A stretch of 38,839 bases of DNA from Mesostigma viride (GCA_009746045.1 RPFO01002001.1:1-38839), one strand, 5' to 3'; numbered from the stretch's first letter, positions 9,138 to 23,292 are shown. Numbers and translations: made by a program. Notes: generated by a model from the sequence alone, not told the origin.

Positions 9138-10350
9138 ACACCTGAATAGGGGAATTAGAATCAGACGAGACTAAGTAAGTAAGTAAATTACTAACTAAAT
9201 AACCAACTTAATAACTAACTAAAGAACTAAATAACTAGAATACGTGAGAAATGACACAGAACTGGGAATTATTGGCAAAGCGTGCGGCATGCTCGGGGCG
9301 AAAAACAAAGTGACGTGCTGCGCGAGCAATTTTCCTTGTGCTGGCTGGCGATGGCAGGCAACGTAGGCTAGAAAATTGGGATGGGGAATGCGCAGCCATG
9401 GTTTTATACGTCAAAATTTTATGTTTGAAGAGCAAGTGCGAAATTTTATGAGCTGGAGGTGCGTCAACGGAGTGATACCTGCGTGGGAGAGGTCCGTGTC
9501 GCTATGGCGACCTGGAAATGGAATGTCGTTGTAGATTTAGGTATTGTAGTATCATGCTTAACTGCTTTACGTATTGGGTGCCTAGTGAAATCAGTTTGCT
9601 GTTCGTGGAAGGCTTGGGGTGTGGCCAACGAGCTTCTGCTGTCGCCACATCATATTGGAAAGAACGCTGGATTTTTTGCCACGGGACGTAACCGGCGATG
9701 CCGATGGTGAGGCGTTTGTTTCGATGACCGGGGTAGTACCTGCTCTCTTTCTGATGCATTTTCATGGTTGCGTTCTTTCCATTTCGCCGAATCCACCTAG
9801 TCGCAGCAAAGACATAGCGTAGCAAGGGTCTGCGTTTTATTTTCTTAGCCGTGCAGGACGCCATCTTCATGGTCCTTCGCATGTCCTGTGTGAACGTCCG
9901 TTGCCCAAGGATCTGTGATGCTTTTTTCTGGAATATACTGGGCGGTGAAAGCCCCTCTGGATGCTTGCCTGGTCACGGGTTTGGGGCGTCATTTACTGCT
10001 GTACTGGCTGACATTCATGGTGCTTTCTGCGTAAGCTGACTTGCTTCGCACGTGGATTTTGACTGGACTGAAGAGCGCGTCTGGTAGCATGTTTACGTGG
10101 TGTATAAGGTGATCAATCAACCATTTGTTTATAGAAGGTGTGACAATAGAAGGTGTGTTATATATTTCTTCATCAAGCATGTCAAAAGTAATCTCCACTC
10201 GCTTACAACCTGAATTTTGCTTTGCTGGGTCTGCTGTGTTTGTGTCTCACTGTGCAGGCTATCCCCTTGGTTGATCAACCAGGTGATTTTTGGTGGCAGC
10301 GGGGCCATATACTCTTCTTGGCGTTTTTCATCCATGGCATGTCAACCAAC

Positions 10351-12289
10351 GCATGCATGCCAGCCCCTCCCACACCCACGCACACATGTTAGCTATACCC
10401 CACAAACCCACGCATGGATTCCAGCCACCCCCCACATGCCCGCATGCATGCCAGCCACCCCACCAATCCACGCACGCATGCCAGCCACCCCCACACCCAC
10501 GCACGCATGCCAGCCACCCCACAACCCACTTATGCATTCCAGCAACCCCCACAGCCACTTACGCATGCCAGCCACCCCCCACCCCCACGCACGCATGGCA
10601 GCCACCCCACGAACCCACGCACGCGTGCCAGCCCCCCCTTAAAACCACGCATGCATGGCAGCTCCCCACCACACCCACGCATGCATGCCACTCCCCCGCC
10701 AACCACCCACGCATGCCAGCCCCCCGACACACGCATGGCAGCCCCCCCCCACACCCACGCACGCATGCCAGCCCTACCCCACATGCAGGCATGCATGCCA
10801 GCCACCCCCCACACCCACGCATGCATGCCAGCCCCTCCCACACCCACGCCCGCATGCCAGCTACCCCACAAACCCACGCATGCATGCCAGCGACCCCCCA
10901 CATGCACGCATGCATGCCAGCCACCCCACCAACCCACGCACGCATGCCAGCCCATCACAAACCCACTTATGCATGCCAGCCACCCCCCACACCCACGTAC
11001 GCATGCCAGCCACCCCACACACCCACGCACGCATGGCAGCCACCCTACCAACCCACACACGCGTGCCAGCCCCCCCCTAACCCCATGCATGCATGGCAGC
11101 CCCCCACCACACCCACGCATGCATGCCACTCCCCCCCACACCCACGCACGCATGCGAGCCCCCACACACCCACGCACGCATGCGAGCCCCCCCCACACCC
11201 ACGCACGCATGCCAGCCCCACCCTACATGCAGGCATGCATGCCAGCCACCCCCCACACCCACGCATGCATGCCAGCCCCTCCCACACCCACGCCTGCATG
11301 CCAGCTACCCCACAAACCCACGCATGCATGCCAGCGACCCCCCACATGCACGCATGCATGCCAGCCACCCCACCAACCCACGCACGCATGCCAGCCCATT
11401 ACAAACCCACTTATGCATGCCAGCCACCCCCCACACCCACGTACGCATGCCAGCCACCCCACACACCCACGCACGCATGGCAGCCACCCCACGAACCCAC
11501 ACACGCGTGCCAGCCCCTCCTAACCCCACGCATGCATGGCAGCCCCCCACCAACCCACGCACGCATGCCAGCCCATCACAAACCCACTTATGCATGCCAG
11601 CCACCCCCCACACCCACGTACGCATGCCAGCCACCCCACACACCCACGCACGCATGGCAGCCACCCTACCAACCCACACACGCGTGCCAGCCCCCCCTAA
11701 CCCCATGCATGCATGGCAGCCCCCCACCACACCCACGCATGCATGCCACTCCCCCCCACACCCACGCACGCATGCGAGCCCCCACACACACCCACGCACG
11801 CATGCGAGCCCCCCCCACACCCACGCACGCATGCCAGCCCCACCCCACATGCAGGCATGCATGCCAGCCACCCCCCACACCCACGCATGCATGCCAGCCC
11901 CTCCCACACCCACGCCTGCATGCCAGCTACCCCACAAACCCACGCATGCATGCCAGCGACCCCCCACATGCACGCATGCATGCCAGCCACCCCACCAACC
12001 CACGCACGCATGCCAGCCCATTACAAACCCACTTATGCATGCCAGCCACCCCCCACACCCACGTACGCATGCCAGCCACCCCACACACCCACGCACGCAT
12101 GGCAGCCACCCCACGAACCCACACACGCGTGCCAGCCCCTCCTAACCCCACGCATGCATGGCAGCCCCCCACCACACCCACGCATGCATGCCACTCCCCC
12201 CCACACCCACGCACGCATGCAAGCCCCCCCCACACCCACGCACGCATGCGAGGCCCCCCCACACCCACGCAAGCATGCCAGCCCCCCCC
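10351..12289. repeat. CA-rich minisatellite of U2 (about 1.9 kb)
   Basis: The basic repeat is as in U1, but with a clear higher-order structure. The variant ACATGCAGGCATGCATG recurs near 10780, 11226 and 11848, spacings of about 446 and 622 bp, with matching neighbouring variants (TTACAAACCC or TCACAAACCC, CGAGCCCCC). The longest open frame spans nearly the whole array (10290-12293, 667 codons) and reads as endless His/Pro/Thr/Ala/Cys/Gln repeats, consistent with compositional openness rather than a gene. Confidence 0.95.
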
Positions 12290-13324
12290 ATGAAGTCATA
12301 GTGGGCACCACGGAGTCATGCTATGTTTTAATTTTTTCAATTTAATAATGGGAATGACGGATGGTGCATGTGTGAACAAAGGAATGAAAGGATTGCCACT
12401 CAATGAATATTAATTAATGATGAAAATGGGAGTTTGCATGGGAGTGTTTGGTCCTTATGGCTGGCTTGCAAAAAGCAGTACCCAAATTTCGAAGTATTTG
12501 ACAGCGAAATATCTGTAAAGTATATCGCATGGTATAATTAATTAATGAATGGTACGCTGAAATTCATTGTGCGGGCTCTCTCTGCATGTGATAAACAATT
12601 TTAGCTTTGAGGGCATGCAACAAGGCATGCTAGCATTAAAATGAAATTAAATTATAACATGACTAGTGGGGAGATCATGTACGACATGTAGCATAATTAC
12701 GTACATGGCCACAATTGTGCCAATCAGGGCCCTCCTCTAGGTAGACTGTGCTAGGCAATTACAATTAGACAAATAAGGTCATTCAAAAAGGTTTAATTCT
12801 TCACCTACCTCCATCCATCCAGCAAGGGAATATGTTAGCCAGTGCTACATGATGATCTCCCAACGGAGTCATGTTATGATGCGAAATAGTTCAGGATAAA
12901 ATTTGTCAGAATTTCACTGGCGATACGAACGTAACGAAATTTCCAAGTATCCGACGCCGAAATATCATTGTTGTATCGAATGGTATGCTGAAATTCATTG
13001 TGGTTCTGTCCGAGCTGACAAATTTGTCAGAAATTTCATTTTCGATACGAACGTGACGAAATTTCCAAGTATCTCACGCTAGTCGGAGAGCTTCCACGGT
13101 GTTCACGGGGAAGGGTCCGTTGCGCGTGGCGCACGGCGGCGGTTCGTCCCGGTCGGAATCGTCCGCTCGCGCGTCCTCCGTGGAAGGGTCTTGGCGCGTC
13201 GCGCGGGCCGGTGCGGTTGGCGCCCAGAAGGTCGACTATCGGCCTCTGGGCCGCTAGCGGCGAGTCACGTCCTCTCAAGTCGGGGAGGGGGGGCGATAGC
13301 CCCCCCTCCCCCACTTTTTTCTTG

Positions 13325-16300
13325 TCCCCTACTAGTAACTACGATTTATGAAGCCCGAAAACTTTGGCCGAGGCCGTAGGCCGAAGGTGGGGCCGTCCCC
13401 CGCGCCCCCTAGCGCGGGAGCGGACGACGTACAGGACCGTAGCGAGATGGCCAATCGCCGTAGTACAAAGAAATTCCCGAACCTTAGAGATCGACTGTCA
13501 CAAGTTCTGAACGGGTGCTGAAACGCTGAACACGTTCAGGGTTTCGCGGGCAGGTGGGGTGTCTCGCCAATCCGCGCGGCCTCAGGACGGTACGGCGCGT
13601 TGACTTATTTAACCGTCAAACAAAAAGTCGCGAACCGATATCTGTACTAAAACTTTTCGGGGCACAGGACGTGGGATGTGAAATTTGATAAGCAAGCGAG
13701 ACGAAATGACAGTTACGTGCTGAACGGAAACGTTCGCGCCTGAACAGGGGAAATAGAATCAAACGAGACGGAATTTTCAGTTAGGAACGAAAACGTTCAT
13801 GAAGCGTCTAAAGATGTGATGAACGGAAACGTTCACACCTGAATAGGGGAATTAGAATCAGACGAGACTAAGTAAGTAAGTAAATTACTAACTAAATAAC
13901 CAACTTAATAACTAACTAAAGAACTAAATAACTAGAATACGTGAGAAATGACACAGAACTGGGAATTATTGGCAAAGCGTGCGGCATGCTCGGGGCGAAA
14001 AACAAAGTGACGTGCTGCGCGAGCAATTTTCTTGTGCTGGCTGGCGATGGCAGGCAACGTAGGCTAGAAAATTGGGATGGGGAATGCGCAGCCATGGTTT
14101 TATACGTCAAAATTTTATGTTTGAAGAGCAAGTGCGAAATTTTATGAGCTGGAGGTGCGTCAACGGAGTGATACCTGCGTGGGAGAGGTCCGTGTCGCTA
14201 TGGCGACCTGGAAATGGAATGTCGTTGTAGATTTAGGTATTGTAGTATCATGCTTAACTGCTTTACGTATTGGGTGCCTAGTGAAATCAGTTTGCTGTTC
14301 GTGGAAGGCTTGGGGTGTGGCCAACGAGCTTCTGCTGTCGCCACATCATATTGGAAAGAACGCTGGATTTTTTGCCACGGGACGTAACCGGCGATGCCGA
14401 TGGTGAGGCGTTTGTTTCGATGACCGGGGTAGTACCTGCTCTCTTTCTGATGCATTTTCATGGTTGCGTTCTTTCCATTTCGCCGAATCCACCTAGTCGC
14501 AGCAAAGACATAGCGTAGCAAGGGTCTGCGTTTTATTTTCTTAGCCGTGCAGGACGCCATCTTCATGGTCCTTCGCATGTCCTGTGTGAACGTCCGTTGC
14601 CCAAGGATCTGTGATGCTTTTTTCTGGAATATACTGGGCGGTGAAAGCCCCTCTGGATGCTTGCCTGGTCACGGGTTTGGGGCGTCATTTACTGCTGTAC
14701 TGGCTGACATTCATGGTGCTTTCTGCGTAAGCTGACTTGCTTCGCACGTGGATTTTGACTGGACTGAAGAGCGCGTCTGGTAGCATGTTTACGTGGTGTA
14801 TAAGGTGATCAATCAACCATTTGTTTATAGAAGGTGTGACAATAGAAGGTGTGTTATATATTTCTTCATCAAGCATGTCAAAAGTAATCTCCACTCGCTT
14901 ACAACCTGAATTTTGCTTTGCTGGGTCTGCTGTGTTTGTGTCTCACTGTGCAGGCTATCCCCTTGGTTGATCAACCAGGTGATTTTTGGTGGCAGCGGGG
15001 CCATATACTCTTCTTGGCGTTTTTCATCCATGGCATGTCAACCAACGCATGCATGCCAGCCCCTCCCACACCCACGCACACATGTTAGCTATACCCCACA
15101 AACCCACGCATGGATTCCAGCCACCCCCCACATGCCCGCATGCATGCCAGCCACCCCACCAATCCACGCACGCATGCCAGCCACCCCCACACCCACGCAC
15201 GCATGCCAGCCACCCCACAACCCACTTATGCATTCCAGCAACCCCCACAGCCACTTACGCATGCCAGCCACCCCCCACCCCCACGCACGCATGGCAGCCA
15301 CCCCACGAACCCACGCACGCGTGCCAGCCCCCCCTTAAAACCACGCATGCATGGCAGCTCCCCACCACACCCACGCATGCATGCCACTCCCCCCGCCAAC
15401 CACCCACGCATGCCAGCCCCCCGACACACGCATGGCAGCCCCCCCCACACCCACGCACGCATGCCAGCCCTACCCCACATGCAGGCATGCATGCCAGCCA
15501 CCCCCCACACCCACGCATGCATGCCAGCCCCTCCCACACCCACGCCCGCATGCCAGCTACCCCACAAACCCACGCATGCATGCCAGCGACCCCCCACATG
15601 CACGCATGCATGCCAGCCACCCCACCAACCCACGCACGCATGCCAGCCCATCACAAACCCACTTATGCATGCCAGCCACCCCCCACACCCACGTACGCAT
15701 GCCAGCCACCCCACACACCCACGCACGCATGGCAGCCACCCTACCAACCCACACACGCGTGCCAGCCCCCCCTAACCCCATGCATGCATGGCAGCCCCCC
15801 ACCACACCCACGCATGCATGCCACTCCCCCCCACACCCACGCACGCATGCGAGCCCCCACACACACCCACGCACGCATGCGAGCCCCCCCCACACCCACG
15901 CACGCATGCCAGCCCCACCCTACATGCAGGCATGCATGCCAGCCACCCCCCACACCCACGCATGCATGCCAGCCCCTCCCACACCCACGCCTGCATGCCA
16001 GCTACCCCACAAACCCACGCATGCATGCCAGCGACCCCCCACATGCACGCATGCATGCCAGCCACCCCACCAACCCACGCACGCATGCCAGCCCATTACA
16101 AACCCACTTATGCATGCCAGCCACCCCCCACACCCACGTACGCATGCCAGCCACCCCACACACCCACGCACGCATGGCAGCCACCCCACGAACCCACACA
16201 CGCGTGCCAGCCCCTCCTAACCCCACGCATGCATGGCAGCCCCCCACCAACCCACGCACGCATGCCAGCCCATCACAAACCCACTTATGCATGCCAGCCA

Positions 16301-18021
16301 CCCCCCACACCCACGTACGCATGCCAGCCACCCCACACACCCACGCACGCATGGCAGCCACCCTACCAACCCACACACGCGTGCCAGCCCCCCCCTAACC
16401 CCATGCATGCATGGCAGCCCCCCACCACACCCACGCATGCATGCCACTCCCCCCCACACCCACGCACGCATGCGAGCCCCCACACACACCCACGCACGCA
16501 TGCGAGCCCCCCCCACACCCACGCACGCATGCCAGCCCCACCCCACATGCAGGCATGCATGCCAGCCACCCCCCACACCCACGCATGCATGCCAGCCCCT
16601 CCCACACCCACGCCTGCATGCCAGCTACCCCACAAACCCACGCATGCATGCCAGCGACCCCCCACATGCACGCATGCATGCCAGCCACCCCACCAACCCA
16701 CGCACGCATGCCAGCCCATTACAAACCCACTTATGCATGCCAGCCACCCCCCACACCCACGTACGCATGCCAGCCACCCCACACACCCACGCACGCATGG
16801 CAGCCACCCCACGAACCCACACACGCGTGCCAGCCCCTCCTAACCCCACGCATGCATGGCAGCCCCCCACCACACCCACGCATGCATGCCACTCCCCCCC
16901 ACACCCACGCACGCATGCAAGCCCCCCCCACACCCACGCACGCATGCGAGGCCCCCCACACCCACGCAAGCATGCCAGCCCCCCCCATGAAGTCATAGTG
17001 GGCACCACGGAGTCATGCTATGTTTTAATTTTTTCAATTTAATAATGGGAATGACGGATGGTGCATGTGTGAACAAAGGAATGAAAGGATTGCCACTCAA
17101 TGAATATTAATTAATGATGAAAATGGGAGTTTGCATGGGAGTGTTTGGTCCTTATGGCTGGCTTGCAAAAAGCAGTACCCAAATTTCGAAGTATTTGACA
17201 GCGAAATATCTGTAAAGTATATCGCATGGTATAATTAATTAATGAATGGTACGCTGAAATTCATTGTGCGGGCTCTCTCTGCATGTGATAAACAATTTTA
17301 GCTTTGAGGGCATGCAACAAGGCATGCTAGCATTAAAATGAAATTAAATTATAACATGACTAGTGGGGAGATCATGTACGACATGTAGCATAATTACGTA
17401 CATGGCCACAATTGTGCCAATCAGGGCCCTCCTCTAGGTAGACTGTGCTAGGCAATTACAATTAGACAAATAAGGTCATTCAAAAAGGTTTAATTCTTCA
17501 CCTACCTCCATCCATCCAGCAAGGGAATATGTTAGCCAGTGCTACATGATGATCTCCCAACGGAGTCATGTTATGATGCGAAATAGTTCAGGATAAAATT
17601 TGTCAGAATTTCACTGGCGATACGAACGTAACGAAATTTCCAAGTATCCGACGCCGAAATATCATTGTTGTATCGAATGGTATGCTGAAATTCATTGTGG
17701 TTCTGTCCGAGCTGACAAATTTGTCAGAAATTTCATTTTCGATACGAACGTGACGAAATTTCCAAGTATCTCACGCTAGTCGGAGAGCTTCCACGGTGTT
17801 CACGGGGAAGGGTCCGTTGCGCGTGGCGCACGGCGGCGGTTCGTCCCGGTCGGAATCGTCCGCTCGCGCGTCCTCCGTGGAAGGGTCTTGGCGCGTCGCG
17901 CGGGCCGGTGCGGTTGGCGCCCAGAAGGTCGACTATCGGCCTCTGGGCCGCTAGCGGCGAGTCACGTCCTCTCAAGTCGGGGAGGGGGGGCGATAGCCCC
18001 CCCTCCCCCACTTTTTTCTTG
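13325..18021 (+). mobile_element. Unit U3 (4697 bp)
   Basis: This copy is almost identical to U2 throughout: alpha 13325-13956, beta left flank 13957-15046, minisatellite 15047-16986, tail 16987-18021. The differences are isolated substitutions and one- or two-base length changes (for example one C fewer in the CCTTGTG word near 14031, and a shorter C-run near 16955). Such similarity over about 4.7 kb of non-coding sequence implies very recent duplication or ongoing homogenisation. The empty TTAA site is at 17239-17242. Confidence 0.6.
15047..16986. repeat. CA-rich minisatellite of U3 (about 1.9 kb)
   Basis: It has the same higher-order layout as U2, with the ACATGCAGG variant near 15477, 15921 and 16546. 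The match in variant order with U2 shows that the two units were copied as wholes after the minisatellite had expanded, rather than expanding independently. Confidence 0.95.
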
Positions 18022-18526
18022 TCCCCTAATGTAACTACGATTTATGAAGCCCGAAAACTTTGGCCGAGGCCGTAGGCCGAAGGTGGGGCCGTCCCCCGCG
18101 CCCCCTAGCGCGGGAGCGGACGACGTCCAGGACCGTAGCGAGATGGCCAATCGCGTAGTACAAAGAAATCCCCAAACCTTGGAGATCGAGTGTCGTGTTT
18201 TCCTGAACGGGTGCTGAAATGCTGAACACGTTCAGACTTTCGCGGGCAGGTGGGGCGTCTCGCCAATCCGCGCGGCCTCAGGACGGTACGGCGCGTTGAC
18301 TTTTTAACCGTCAAACAAAAAGTCGCGAACCGATATCTGTACTAAAACTTTTCGGCGCACAGGACGTGGGATGTGAAATTTGATAAGCAAGCGAGACGAA
18401 ATGACAGTTATGTGCTGAACGGAAACGTTCACCTGAACAGGGAAAATAGAATCAAACGAGCCGGACTTTTCCGTTACGAACGAAAACGTTCATAGCGTTG
18501 CTGAACGGAAACGCAAAATTATATTT

Positions 18527-18813
18527 ACTATATCGAATGGTATGCGGAAATTGATTGTGGTTCAGTCCGAGCGGAGAAATTTGTCAGAATTTCACTTGAA
18601 ATACGACCGTAAGGAAATTTCCAAGTATCTGACGCTGAATTATCTCTAAAGTATATCGAATGGTATGCTGAAATTCATAGTGGTTAAGTGCGAGCTGAAA
18701 ATTTGTCAGAATTTCAAAATTATATTTAGTAATTTGGCACATTGTCCATGGAAATACGAACGTAACGAAATTTCCAAGTATCTTCCACCGAAATATCTCT
18801 AAAGTATATCGCA
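18527..18813. repeat. 121-122-bp subrepeats in the alpha part of U4
   Basis: TTTGTCAGAA occurs at 18580 and 18702, followed in each copy by AAATACGA(C/A)CGTAA and AAATTTCCAAGTATCT. This family otherwise belongs to the U tail. Its presence here, in place of the tract found in U2 and U3, shows exchange of modules between alpha and tail. The run ends in GTCTTG at 18823-18828, after which beta begins. Confidence 0.85.
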
Positions 18814-19931
18814 TGTAAAAAAGTCTTGCTGGGCAGTGGGAACTGGGAATTATTGGCAAAGCGTGCGGCATGCTCGGGGCGAAAAACAAAGTGACGTGCT
18901 GCGCGAGCAATTTTCCTTGTGCTGGCTGGCGATGGCAGGCAACGTAGGCTAGAAAATTGGGATGGGGAATGCGCAGCCATGGTTTTATACGTCAAAATTT
19001 TATGTTTGAAGAGCAAGTGCGAAATTTTATGAGCTGGAGGTGCGTCAACAGAGTGATACCTGCGTGGGAGAGGTCCGTGTCGCTATGGCGACCTGGAAAT
19101 GGAATGTCGTTGTAGATTTAGGTATTGTAGTATCATGCTTAACTGCTTTACGTATTGGGTGCCTAGTGAAATCAGTTTGCTGTTCGTGGAAGGCTTGGGG
19201 TGTGGCCAACGAGCTTCTGCTGTCGCCACATCATATTGGAAAGAACGCTGGATTTTTTGCCACGGGACGTAACCGGCGATGCCGATGGTGAGGCGTTTGT
19301 TTCGATGACCGGGGTAGTACCTGCTCTCTTTCTGATGCATTTTCATGGTTGCGTTCTTTCCATTTCGCCGAATCCACCTAGTCGCAGCAAAGACATAGCG
19401 TAGCAAGGGTCTGCGTTTTATTTTCTTAGCCGTGCAGGACGCCATCTTCATGGTCCTTCGCATGTCCTGTGTGAACGTCCGTTGCCCAAGGATCTGTGAT
19501 GCTTTTTTCTGGAATATACTGGGCGGTGAAAGCCCCTCTGGATGCTTGCCTGGTCACGGGTTTGGGGCGTCATTTACTGCTGTACTGGCTGACATTCATG
19601 GTGCTTTCTGCGTAAGCTGACTTGCTTCGCACGTGGATTTTGACTGGACTGAAGAGCGCGTCTGGTAGCATGTTTACGTGGTGTATAAGGTGATCAATCA
19701 ACCATTTGTTTATAGAAGGTGTGACAATAGAAGGTGTGTTATATATTTCTTCATCAAGCATGTCAAAAGTAATCTCCACTCGCTTACAACCTGAATTTTG
19801 CTTTGCTGGGTCTGCTGTGTTTGTGTCTCACTGTGCAGGCTATCCCCTTGGTTGATCAACCAGGTGATTTTTGGTGGCAGCGGGGCCATATACTCTTCTT
19901 GGCGTTTTTCATCCATGGCATGTCAACCAAC

Positions 19932-22900
19932 GCATGCATGCCAGCCCCTCCCACACCCACGCACACATGTTAGCTATACCCCACAAACCCACGCATGGAT
20001 TCCAGCCACCCCCCACATGCCCGCATGCATGCCAGCCACCCCACCAATCCACGCACGCATGCCAGCCACCCCCACACCCACGCACGCATGCCAGCCACCC
20101 CACAACCCACTTATGCATTCCAGCAACCCCCACAGCCACTTACGCATGCCAGCCACCCCCCACCCCCACGCACGCATGGCAGCCACCCCACGAACCCACG
20201 CACGCGTGCCAGCCCCCCCTTAAAACCACGCATGCATGGCAGCTCCCCACCACACCCACGCATGCATGCCACTCCCCCGCCAACCACCCACGCATGCCAG
20301 CCCCCCGACACACGCATGGCAGCCCCCCCCCACACCCACGCACGCATGCCAGCCCTACCCCACATGCAGGCATGCATGCCAGCCACCCCCCACACCCACG
20401 CATGCATGCCAGCCCCTCCCACACCCACGCCCGCATGCCAGCTACCCCACAAACCCACGCATGCATGCCAGCGACCCCCCACATGCACGCATGCATGCCA
20501 GCCACCCCACCAACCCACGCACGCATGCCAGCCCATCACAAACCCACTTATGCATGCCAGCCACCCCCCACACCCACGTACGCATGCCAGCCACCCCACA
20601 CACCCACGCACGCATGGCAGCCACCCTACCAACCCACACACGCGTGCCAGCCCCCCCCTAACCCCATGCATGCATGGCAGCCCCCCACCACACCCACGCA
20701 TGCATGCCACTCCCCCCCACACCCACGCACGCATGCGAGCCCCCACACACACCCACGCACGCATGCGAGCCCCCCCCACACCCACGCACGCATGCCAGCC
20801 CCACCCTACATGCAGGCATGCATGCCAGCCACCCCCCACACCCACGCATGCATGCCAGCCCCTCCCACACCCACGCCTGCATGCCAGCTACCCCACAAAC
20901 CCACGCATGCATGCCAGCGACCCCCCACATGCACGCATGCATGCCAGCCACCCCACCAACCCACGCACGCATGCCAGCCTATTACAAACCCACTTATGCA
21001 TGCCAGCCACCCCCCACACCCACGTACGCATGCCAGCCACCCCACACACCCACGCACGCATGGCAGCCACCCCACGAACCCACACACGCGTGCCAGCCCC
21101 TCCTAACCCCACGCATGCATGGCAGCCCCCCACCAACCCACGCACGCATGCCAGCCCATCACAAACCCACTTATGCATGCCAGCCACCCCCCACACCCAC
21201 GTACGCATGCCAGCCACCCCACACACCCACGCACGCATGGCAGCCACCCTACCAACCCACACACGCGTGCCAGCCCCCCCCTAACCCCATGCATGCATGG
21301 CAGCCCCCCACCACACCCACGCATGCATGCCACTCCCCCCCACACCCACGCACGCATGCGAGCCCCCACACACACCCACGCACGCATGCGAGCCCCCCCC
21401 ACACCCACGCACGCATGCCAGCCCCACCCCACATGCAGGCATGCATGCCAGCCACCCCCCACACCCACGCATGCATGCCAGCCCCTCCCACACCCACGCC
21501 CGCATGCCAGCTACCCCACAAACCCACGCATGCATGCCAGCGACCCCCCACATGCACGCATGCATGCCAGCCACCCCACCAACCCACGCACGCATGCCAG
21601 CCCATCACAAACCCACTTATGCATGCCAGCCACCCCCACACCCACGTACGCATGCCAGCCACCCCACACACCCACGCACGCATGGCAGCCACCCTACCAA
21701 CCCACACACGCGTGCCAGCCCCCCGACACACGCATGGCAGCCCCCCCCACACCCACGCACGCATGCCAGCCCTACCCCACATGCAGGCATGCATGCCAGC
21801 CACCCCCCACACCCACGCATGCATGCCAGCCCCTCCCACACCCACGCCCGCATGCCAGCTACCCCACAAACCCACGCATGCATGCCAGCGACCCCCCACA
21901 TGCACGCATGCATGCCAGCCACCCCACCAACCCACGCACGCATGCCAGCCCATCACAAACCCACTTATGCATGCCAGCCACCCCCCACACCCACGTACGC
22001 ATGCCAGCCACCCCACACACCCACGCACGCATGGCAGCCACCCTACCAACCCACACACGCGTGCCAGCCCCCCCCTAACCCCATGCATGCATGGCAGCCC
22101 CCCACCACACCCACGCATGCATGCCACTCCCCCCCCACACCCACGCACGCATGCGAGCCCCCACACACACCCACGCACGCATGCGAGCCCCCCCCCACAC
22201 CCACGCACGCATGCCAGCCCCACCCTACATGCAGGCATGCATGCCAGCCACCCCCCACACCCACGCATGCATGCCAGCCCCTCCCACACCCACGCCTGCA
22301 TGCCAGCTACCCCACAAACCCACGCATGCATGCCAGCGACCCCCCACATGCACGCATGCATGCCAGCCACCCCACCAACCCACGCACGCATGCCAGCCTA
22401 TTACAAACCCACTTATGCATGCCAGCCACCCCCCACACCCACGTACGCATGCCAGCCACCCCACACACCCACGCACGCATGGCAGCCACCCCACGAACCC
22501 ACACACGCGTGCCAGCCCCTCCTAACCCCACGCATGCATGGCAGCCCCCCACCAACCCACGCACGCATGCCAGCCCATCACAAACCCACTTATGCATGCC
22601 AGCCACCCCCCACACCCACGTACGCATGCCAGCCACCCCACACACCCACGCACGCATGGCAGCCACCCTACCAACCCACACACGCGTGCCAGCCCCCCCC
22701 TAACCCCATGCATGCATGGCAGCCCCCCACCACACCCACGCATGCATGCCACTCCCCCCCCACACCCACGCACGCATGCGAGCCCCCACACACACCCACG
22801 CACGCATGCGAGCCCCCCCCACACCCACGCACGCATGCCAGCCCCACCCCACATGCAGGCATGCATGCCAGCCACCCCCCACACCCACGCATGCATGCCA

Positions 22901-23292
22901 GCCCCTCCCACACCCACGCCTGCATGCCAGCTACCCCACAAACCCACGCATGCATGCCAGCCACCCCCACATGCACGCATGCATGCCAGCCACCCCACCA
23001 ACCCACGCACGCATGCCAGCCCATTACAAACCCACTTATGCATGCCAGCCACCCCCCACACCCACGTACGCATGCCAGCCACCCCACACACCCACGCACG
23101 CATGGCAGCCACCCCACGAACCCACACACGCGTGCCAGCCCCTCCTAACCCCACGCATGCATGGCAGCCCCCCACCACACCCACGCATGCATGCCACTCC
23201 CCCCCACACCCACGCACGCATGCAAGCCCCCCCCACACCCACGCACGCATGCGAGGCCCCCCACACCCACGCAAGCATGCCAGCCCCCCCCC
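19932..23292. repeat. CA-rich minisatellite of U4 (about 3.4 kb)
   Basis: It has six ACATGCAGG variant blocks, near 20361, 20807, 21430, 21779, 22228 and 22852. The stretch starting at CCCCGACACACGCATGG near 20303 starts again near 21722, so about 1.42 kb is directly duplicated, with a shortened block between. This explains most of the extra length over U2 and U3. The 824-codon open frame at 20674-23148 is the longest in the window and is a by-product of the repeat. Confidence 0.93.

Larger units (their letters stand above)
8630..13324 (+). mobile_element. Unit U2 (4695 bp)
   Basis: Order: alpha 8630-9259, beta left flank 9260-10350, minisatellite 10351-12289, tail 12290-13324. Alpha includes three GAACG-NAAA-CGTTC hairpins and a low-complexity tract rich in AACT and TAAG words at about 9166-9240. 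The first dozen bases of beta seen in U1 and U4 (CTGGGCAGTGGG) are absent here. The tail holds an intact TTAA at 12542-12545, the empty counterpart of the insertion site used in U4. Confidence 0.6.

Noticed and set aside
9166-9240. Telomere-like or simple microsatellite tract (AACT/TAAG words)
   Set aside because: The tract is irregular, short and internal to U2 and U3; it does not match a known telomere repeat.
20674-23148. Long open frames (up to 824 codons) of His/Pro/Thr/Ala/Cys/Gln repeats in the minisatellite, plus mirror frames rich in Gly/Trp/Cys/Val on the minus strand
   Set aside because: Up to five or six frames are open at once because the repeat lacks stop words. Repeat length is not always a multiple of three, and there is no start context, domain or conserved end.
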